From contig JAURXW010000083.1 in the NCBI GenBank assembly GCA_030654205.1, positions 1-5,535 on the forward strand: a stretch of DNA of 5,535 nucleotides, written 5' to 3'. Within the stretch, counting starts at the first letter, position 1. Each line of letters starts with the position of its first letter. Source of the stretch: Bacteriovorax sp. (GTDB lineage: Bacteria; Bdellovibrionota; Bacteriovoracia; Bacteriovoracales; Bacteriovoracaceae). This document shows, one piece after another, positions 1 through 4,103 of this stretch. The translations under genes were made by a program, and so were the position numbers. The notes under the pieces were generated by a model. That model was not told the origin of the DNA. It was given only the letters and a program-made list of their open reading frames with translations, and made no database searches.

Positions 1-177
1 GGACATCGCACTATTAATTTTGGAACAATGTTCGAATTCATGCATTATGTGGGGAATTGGACTTTTGTAGGTGATGTCGGAGTTAAGAGTTATGGTAAAG
101 AAGTCTTCTTATCCCCAAGTGTTGTAAGACAAAATGAATTAAGATTTATCACAAGTGTTCTTTATAAGTTTTTTTAG
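1..177 (+). CDS. C-terminal fragment of a probable outer-membrane beta-barrel protein (5' end outside window)
   Basis: Frame 1 is open from the first base to a TAG at 175-177, giving the last 58 residues of a protein whose start lies upstream. The fragment is rich in aromatic residues and glycine with alternating polar and hydrophobic residues (for example FEFMHYVGNWTFVGDVGV), the pattern of amphipathic beta strands joined by short turns. It ends in RFITSVLYKFF, a final strand with a terminal Phe, which is the signature recognised by the BAM assembly machinery in outer-membrane barrels. The family cannot be named from so little sequence. It is followed by a 366-base gap and is probably a separate transcription unit, unrelated in function to the chemotaxis genes. 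The reading frame and stop are seen directly; the outer-membrane assignment is inference. Confidence 0.6.
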   Translation, partial: GHRTINFGTMFEFMHYVGNWTFVGDVGVKSYGKEVFLSPSVVRQNELRFITSVLYKFF

Positions 178-321
178 AGATGGTAATGTAAAATACTACA
201 CTCATTCTCCTATTTAAACTGGTCGTCCTAAACGATATAGTCCCGATTGCAAAACTGTTTAGAACCTTAATTTCATTATAAGTTTTCATTAATCATCTTA
301 AATAAATTATTCTCCCTTTGT

Positions 322-349
322 TTGAAATATGATTAATTTTAACTAATAT
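322..349 (+). promoter_or_regulatory. Weak candidate sigma-70-type promoter for the chemotaxis operon
   Basis: TTGAAA at 322-327 matches five of six bases of the -35 consensus. After a 16-base spacer, TAATAT at 344-349 matches four of six bases of the -10 consensus. It would give a leader of nearly 190 bases before the receptor gene. Such matches arise easily by chance in A+T-rich DNA. I see no convincing sigma-28 or sigma-54 promoter, so this is only the best of several poor candidates. Confidence 0.2.
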
Positions 350-489
350 TCGATTTTATTCATGTTAAATCAACTAAATTCAACTTTTTTATACACAACT
401 AAAATACTTCAATCTTAAGGTTTGTTATTTTCACCAATTCCTACCAGCTAAGTTTAAATCTTCTTCGCACCGAATGAATTGTTATATTT

Positions 490-508
490 AATAATTGTAG
501 AAATTATT
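490..508. repeat. A/T-only inverted repeat in the receptor gene leader
   Basis: AATAATT (490-496) and AATTATT (502-508) are perfect reverse complements separated by the 5-base loop GTAGA, and three more T follow. As RNA this is a 7-bp all-AU hairpin, too weak for a confident terminator. As DNA it could be an operator dyad. It lies 35 bases upstream of the receptor start codon. Chance occurrence in A+T-rich sequence is quite possible. Confidence 0.35.
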
Positions 509-529
509 TTTGCAACGATTTTTTTATAC

Positions 530-543
530 GGAGATAATTATCC
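530..543 (+). promoter_or_regulatory. Ribosome binding site of the receptor gene, overlapping a 10-base palindrome
   Basis: GGAG at 530-533 is the only good Shine-Dalgarno match upstream of the ATG at 544, with a 10-base spacer that is slightly long but workable. The spacer is almost entirely the perfect palindrome GATAATTATC (533-542). With no loop the palindrome cannot fold as an RNA hairpin, so if it matters it would act as a protein-binding site on DNA. The ribosome-binding role is well supported; any operator role is speculation. Confidence 0.6.
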
Positions 544-2766
544 ATGGAAGCTATCAAGATCTTTCACAGTGAATCAAACGAATTAGAATCTAGCCCTCTT
601 TACAAAGCTCTTACATTATCACAAATCATATGTGAGTTTAGTTTGAATGGAGTTGTCATTAAGGCCAATGAAAATTTTCTTAAAATATTTGGTTACTCCA
701 CAGAAGAGATTGTTGGTAAAAAACATATTCTTTTATGTGAGGAACAAAATTCTTCAGATGATGAGAATAAAGAATTTTGGAAAAAATTAGCGAAAGGTGA
801 GTTTTTGTCTGGCGAATATAAAATGAAAAATAATGGAGGAAGAGAGGTTTGGTTGAATGCTTCTTATAATCCTATTTTTGATGAGCAAGGTAAGGTTGTA
901 GAGGTATTTATGTTTGCTTCAGATATAACTGCAAGCAAGGCCGAACTTCAAGTCCGTATTGCCATTATGGATGCAACCAGTATTGTTTCAGAGTCAGATC
1001 TCAAGGGAAATATTCTGAATATAAATCCAAAGTTTTGTGAAGTCTCCCAATACAATAGAGAAGAACTTATTGGTCAACCACATAATACGACTAGGCACCC
1101 TGATATGCCAAAAGATACCTTTAAGCAGCTTTGGGCAACCATTGGGCATGGGAGTATGTTTCGGGGAATAATAAAGAATCGAAAAAAAGATGGGACTCCT
1201 TATTATGTCGATGCAGTTATTGCTCCGATTATGGGAAGCAATGGAAAACCTAAAAAATATCTTGGAGTTCGTTACGATATTACTGATGCTGAAATTGAAC
1301 GTCATAATTCAAGAGGGGTGATCAGTGCAATAGATTCATCTTTTGCATATATTGAGTTTGATACCAGTGGATATGTTCTGAGTGCCAATAAGAAATTTCT
1401 CGAATCAATGGGATATAGGTCAGAAGAGGTTATTGGAAAACATCATCGAATGTTTGTAGAGAACTCTTTTGCCAACTCAAATAATTATACTCAGTTTTGG
1501 GTAGAGTTGAAAGAGGGGAAAAGTCAGACAGATGTTTTTAAAAGAATAAATAAAGAAGGAAAGGAAATATGGTTGCAGGCCGTTTATGCACCTGTTTTTG
1601 ATGAAATGCAAAGAGTAATGAAAATTATCAAAATTGCCACCAATGTTACTGGGGAAAAATTAAAAGCGGATGCAATTAGTAAATCTCAAGCAGTAATAGA
1701 ATTTACGCTTGATGGAACAATTGTTTCGGCCAATGATAATTTTCTAAAAACTATTGGCTATACTCTTGAGGATATTAAAGGAAGACATCATCGCATACTT
1801 TGCGAAGAAAGTTATTCCAATTCTCCGGGATATAGAGAGTTTTGGAATAAACTAGGTCGTGGAGAGGCCGATAATGGCCGCTACAAACGAGTTGCAAGAG
1901 GTGGCAAAACTATCTGGCTTCAGGCCACATATAATCCCAACTTTGATCAATTTGGTAAACCGTGTGGTGTAACGAAATTTGGTTCAGATATCTCCGTTCA
2001 AGTAGATGTTGAAGAAACCGTTACAAGATTGGCCAATGAATTTTCGGCCAGTACTAAAGATATTTCTGAAAAATCGATTGGAGTTGCGCGTGGCGCCCAA
2101 GCTTTAGGTGCTACTACTGAAGAAATGAATGCTTCGATCGAAGAGTTAACGGCTTCAATTAATTCTATTGCTCAGAATTCAAAAAATACTGACGTGGTTG
2201 CAAAGTCGACACATCAAGAAGCTGAAATTGGAGCTAGAGCGATTACCAAGGCCATTGATGCAATGGAGCTTATTAGTAAATCATCTGAAGATATAAGTGA
2301 AATTGTAAAAGTCATTGGTGAAATTGCGGGGCAAACAAATCTTCTGGCCTTTAATGCGGCCATTGAAGCGGCAAGAGCAGGAGAGCACGGATTGGGGTTT
2401 TCAGTTGTTGCTGATGAGGTCAGAAAACTTGCGGAACGATCTTCACAAGCAACTAAGGAAATTTCGAAACTCATCAATGAGTCTGCAAAAAGAGTTGCCC
2501 AGGGAAGTGAAATTTCCAAGCAGGCCGGAGTTGCTTTTGAAAAAATTGTTGACGGTGTAAATAAAACAACTCAGGCCATATCAGAAGTATCATGTGCGGC
2601 CGAAGAACAATTGGTGGCAGCTAAAGAAATTAGTGCTGCCATTCAGTCTGTTGCTGAAGAAACTGAGAAATCGGCAACAGCATCTGAGTCAATCGCTAAT
2701 GCGACTAAAGGACTTACCCAAGGTGCTGAAGAATTAAAAATAACAGTTGCTAAATTTAAGGCCTAA
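544..2766 (+). CDS. Soluble methyl-accepting chemotaxis protein with four PAS domains
   Basis: A 740-residue cytoplasmic chemoreceptor that should sense an intracellular signal and control CheA through CheW. PAS domains lie at about residues 28-129, 147-247, 268-369 and 383-484. The first, third and fourth are gapless 102-residue repeats of the type found in the biofilm-dispersion receptor BdlA (shared AN..FL...GY, G..H, FW..L..G, W and Y.P.FD). The second has RHPDMP (184-189) and KNRKKDG (211-217), which closely resemble the FAD-binding PAS of Aer. The rest is the MCP coiled-coil hairpin, with the near-invariant tip at about 595-632 (QTNLLAFNAAIEAARAGE, then VVADEVRKLAERS). No transmembrane helix, signal peptide or HAMP domain is visible. 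Likely adaptation pairs are E526/E527 and E687/E688, about 80 residues either side of the tip. The C-terminus (VAKFKA) lacks an NWETF-like CheR tether. The stop is 2 bases before cheR. The ligand or cofactor is unproven. Confidence 0.97.
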   Translation: MEAIKIFHSESNELESSPLYKALTLSQIICEFSLNGVVIKANENFLKIFGYSTEEIVGKKHILLCEEQNSSDDENKEFWKKLAKGEFLSGEYKMKNNGGREVWLNASYNPIFDEQGKVVEVFMFASDITASKAELQVRIAIMDATSIVSESDLKGNILNINPKFCEVSQYNREELIGQPHNTTRHPDMPKDTFKQLWATIGHGSMFRGIIKNRKKDGTPYYVDAVIAPIMGSNGKPKKYLGVRYDITDAEIERHNSRGVISAIDSSFAYIEFDTSGYVLSANKKFLESMGYRSEEVIGKHHRMFVENSFANSNNYTQFWVELKEGKSQTDVFKRINKEGKEIWLQAVYAPVFDEMQRVMKIIKIATNVTGEKLKADAISKSQAVIEFTLDGTIVSANDNFLKTIGYTLEDIKGRHHRILCEESYSNSPGYREFWNKLGRGEADNGRYKRVARGGKTIWLQATYNPNFDQFGKPCGVTKFGSDISVQVDVEETVTRLANEFSASTKDISEKSIGVARGAQALGATTEEMNASIEELTASINSIAQNSKNTDVVAKSTHQEAEIGARAITKAIDAMELISKSSEDISEIVKVIGEIAGQTNLLAFNAAIEAARAGEHGLGFSVVADEVRKLAERSSQATKEISKLINESAKRVAQGSEISKQAGVAFEKIVDGVNKTTQAISEVSCAAEEQLVAAKEISAAIQSVAEETEKSATASESIANATKGLTQGAEELKITVAKFKA

Positions 2767-2768
2767 AG

Positions 2769-3608
2769 ATGAATTCAATAGACCTTGAAGAAATGGATCA
2801 ATCTTCGCTTGAAAAAGTTCTTGTGTTAGTTCATAAGTACACTGGAATTACAATGAGTGTTGGGAAAAAAACCTTAATACAAGGTCGCCTTCGTCCGAGA
2901 ATAAGAAAGCTTGGTTTATCAAGTTACGAGCAATATCTTGATTATCTAAATTCTCATAAAAATGAAGCTCAGGAGTTTGTAAATCTTGTTACAACAAATG
3001 AAACTTCTTTTTTTAGAACTCAAAGAGTTTGGGATTATTTTACAAAAGATTTTCTTCCAAGCTGGACGGCAAAAAACCCAAAAAAAACTTTGAAAATTTG
3101 GTCGGGAGCAGCTTCTTCGGGGGAAGAAATTTACACTATTGGTATTTGTTGCGAGGAGCACCGTCTTAGGAATATTGGATTTAATTATCAAATAATGGGC
3201 ACAGATATTTCCTCTGAAGTATTAGTGACCGCTGAGCTCGGAGAATATTCCGGACGCTCCATTGAAAATTTCAAAACTTCAAATCGAATTTTGTTTGAAA
3301 AATATATGGAGCCTATTAAAGAAGTTTATCGAATTAGGGCAGATGTTAAGTCAAAAATTAAATTTGCGATACATAATCTTTTTCAAATACCTGTTGAGCA
3401 AAAAAATTGCGATATAATATTTCTTAGAAATGTCTTGATATACTTTGATGTAAAAGATCAGGAAAAGGTCTTGTTAAATATAAGTAAAGGACTGATGAAT
3501 GATGGAATACTTATCATCGGTGAGTCTGAATCCCTAAATAGTTTAAAAACTCCATTTAAATATAAGCTGCCTTTAATTTACGAAAAAATTGAGGAAGACC
3601 TTGGTTAA
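2769..3608 (+). CDS. cheR: Chemotaxis protein methyltransferase CheR
   Basis: Transfers methyl groups from S-adenosylmethionine to glutamate side chains on chemoreceptors, the methylation arm of chemotactic adaptation; cytoplasmic. At 279 residues it is full length (E. coli CheR has 286). After an N-terminal helical domain (about 1-75) come TNETSFFR (76-83), the SAM-binding loop WSGAASSGEE (111-120; the usual form is WSAGCSTGEE, so the Cys is replaced by Ala), GTDIS (144-148) with the acidic residue that contacts the SAM ribose, NLF (203-205), and DIIFLRNVLIYFD (215-227), normally FCRNV.IYFD. The close is IIGESESL (249-256), where GHSES is more usual. The beta-subdomain loop around 178-190 is 3-4 residues shorter than in E. 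coli and lacks the GTG segment associated with binding a receptor pentapeptide. The ATG follows the receptor stop by 2 bases, and its AAGG ribosome site (2758-2761) lies inside the receptor's last codons, so translation is probably coupled. Confidence 0.97.
   Translation: MNSIDLEEMDQSSLEKVLVLVHKYTGITMSVGKKTLIQGRLRPRIRKLGLSSYEQYLDYLNSHKNEAQEFVNLVTTNETSFFRTQRVWDYFTKDFLPSWTAKNPKKTLKIWSGAASSGEEIYTIGICCEEHRLRNIGFNYQIMGTDISSEVLVTAELGEYSGRSIENFKTSNRILFEKYMEPIKEVYRIRADVKSKIKFAIHNLFQIPVEQKNCDIIFLRNVLIYFDVKDQEKVLLNISKGLMNDGILIIGESESLNSLKTPFKYKLPLIYEKIEEDLG
3591..3597 (+). promoter_or_regulatory. Ribosome binding site of cheD, ambiguous between two starts
   Basis: GAGGAAG inside the last codons of cheR is the only Shine-Dalgarno-like sequence ahead of cheD. 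It is about 5 bases (from GAGGA) before the in-frame TTG at 3601 and 12 bases before the ATG at 3610. Spacing favours TTG. Codon choice and family alignment favour ATG, which places the catalytic residues at Cys27 and His44 exactly as in Thermotoga CheD. A further in-frame TTG at 3589 lies upstream of this site and is not supported by it. Confidence 0.5.
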
Positions 3609-3609
3609 G

Positions 3610-4077
3610 ATGAAAGACGTGCATGTAAAAATAGGCGAAGTAAAAGTGGGGATGCATGGTGATCTTCTAAAAACTACTTTAGGTTCCTGCGTAGGTATTG
3701 CTTTTGTTTGGAAGAAAAAAGGTCTGTATGCGCTTGCCCACTGCTTATTGCCTGAAGCCTATGGACCAACTTCTGTCATTGGTGCAAAGTTTGTAAGCCA
3801 AGCAGTTCCTTCATTAATGGCATTGTTAAAAGTGAAGGCAGACGATATTAAAGAAATTGAAGTTTCAATAGCGGGAGGTGCCAATATGATGTCACAGTTA
3901 TCTCGAAATAATGTAGACCACGTTGGATCTCTCAATTTAGCAGCAGCTAAAAAATATCTTAAATTAAATGGTTTCAAATTTCGGGAAATAGATGTTGGAG
4001 GAGAAGAAGGACGTCAAATGTTAATTGATTGTACCTCCGGGCAAGTTACAGTTTTAAAATTTCAAAAAGCAATATAA
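3610..4077 (+). CDS. cheD: Chemoreceptor glutamine deamidase CheD
   Basis: CheD hydrolyses specific glutamine side chains on chemoreceptors to glutamate, creating methylation sites for CheR; in many species it also partners the CheC phosphatase. The 155-residue protein is the usual single-domain length. Cys27 in TTLGSCVG (22-29) is the expected nucleophile and His44 in ALAHCLLP (41-48) the second catalytic residue. Thr22/Thr23 lie where the third conserved residue is expected. IAGGAN (87-92), VGSLN (105-109) and DVGGEEGRQM (128-137) are further family motifs, so the enzyme looks intact. The chosen ATG is 1 base after the cheR stop; TTG at 3601 is a possible alternative that adds three residues and overlaps cheR by 8 bases. 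Sitting between cheR and the CheW-like gene, it probably modifies the receptor encoded at the head of the operon. No cheC is visible here. Confidence 0.96.
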   Translation: MKDVHVKIGEVKVGMHGDLLKTTLGSCVGIAFVWKKKGLYALAHCLLPEAYGPTSVIGAKFVSQAVPSLMALLKVKADDIKEIEVSIAGGANMMSQLSRNNVDHVGSLNLAAAKKYLKLNGFKFREIDVGGEEGRQMLIDCTSGQVTVLKFQKAI

Positions 4078-4103
4078 TTTAGGTACTTTTTATTAAGGAT
4101 GAA

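Larger units (their letters stand above)
178..543. other. A+T-rich intergenic region with no gene
   Basis: This 366-base stretch separates the outer-membrane protein gene from the chemotaxis operon. I see no open frame of useful length with a ribosome binding site, no tRNA-like structure and no strong G+C-rich terminator hairpin after the TAG at 177. Bases 283-418 contain only five G residues on the + strand, and 365-418 contain none. The last 55 bases hold an A/T-only inverted repeat, a T7 run (519-525) and a palindrome that overlaps the ribosome binding site of the receptor gene. The operon promoter must lie here or further upstream. Confidence 0.7.

Noticed and set aside
214..235. Hairpin TCGT/ACGA around 222-234
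   Set aside because: It has only four base pairs and no following T tract, which is within chance for this length of DNA.
263..286. Terminator hairpin after the outer-membrane protein gene
   Set aside because: AAC-TTA can pair with TAA-GTT only with a bulged C, a 9-base loop and almost no G:C pairs, and the T run after it is too short. I would not call it a terminator.
501..515. Sigma-54 promoter using TTGCA at 510-514
   Set aside because: The -12-like TTGCA is present, but there is no GG doublet at the required distance upstream (around 501), so the -24 element is missing.
994..1305. Minus-strand open frame of 103 codons
   Set aside because: It lies wholly inside the receptor gene opposite conserved PAS coding sequence, and its translation shows no recognisable motif.
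625..1995. Recent DNA-level duplication of the PAS repeats
   Set aside because: The three 102-codon repeats match clearly as protein, but their nucleotide sequences have diverged widely, so the duplication is old and not a recent repeat or assembly artefact.
2214..2519. Minus-strand open frame of 101 codons, and a + strand frame at 2315-2560
   Set aside because: Both are shadows of the highly conserved MCP signalling domain. The real frame carries the invariant tip motif, and neither shadow resembles a protein family.
2946..3191. Minus-strand frames at 2946-3191, 3759-3977 and 4724-4921
   Set aside because: They are antisense to conserved parts of cheR, cheD and the CheW-domain gene, and I see no recognisable protein motif in them.
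3589..3609. TTG at 3589 as the cheD start
   Set aside because: It precedes the only Shine-Dalgarno-like sequence (3591-3597), overlaps cheR by 20 bases, and adds seven residues outside the usual CheD N-terminus. ATG 3610 (or TTG 3601) is better.
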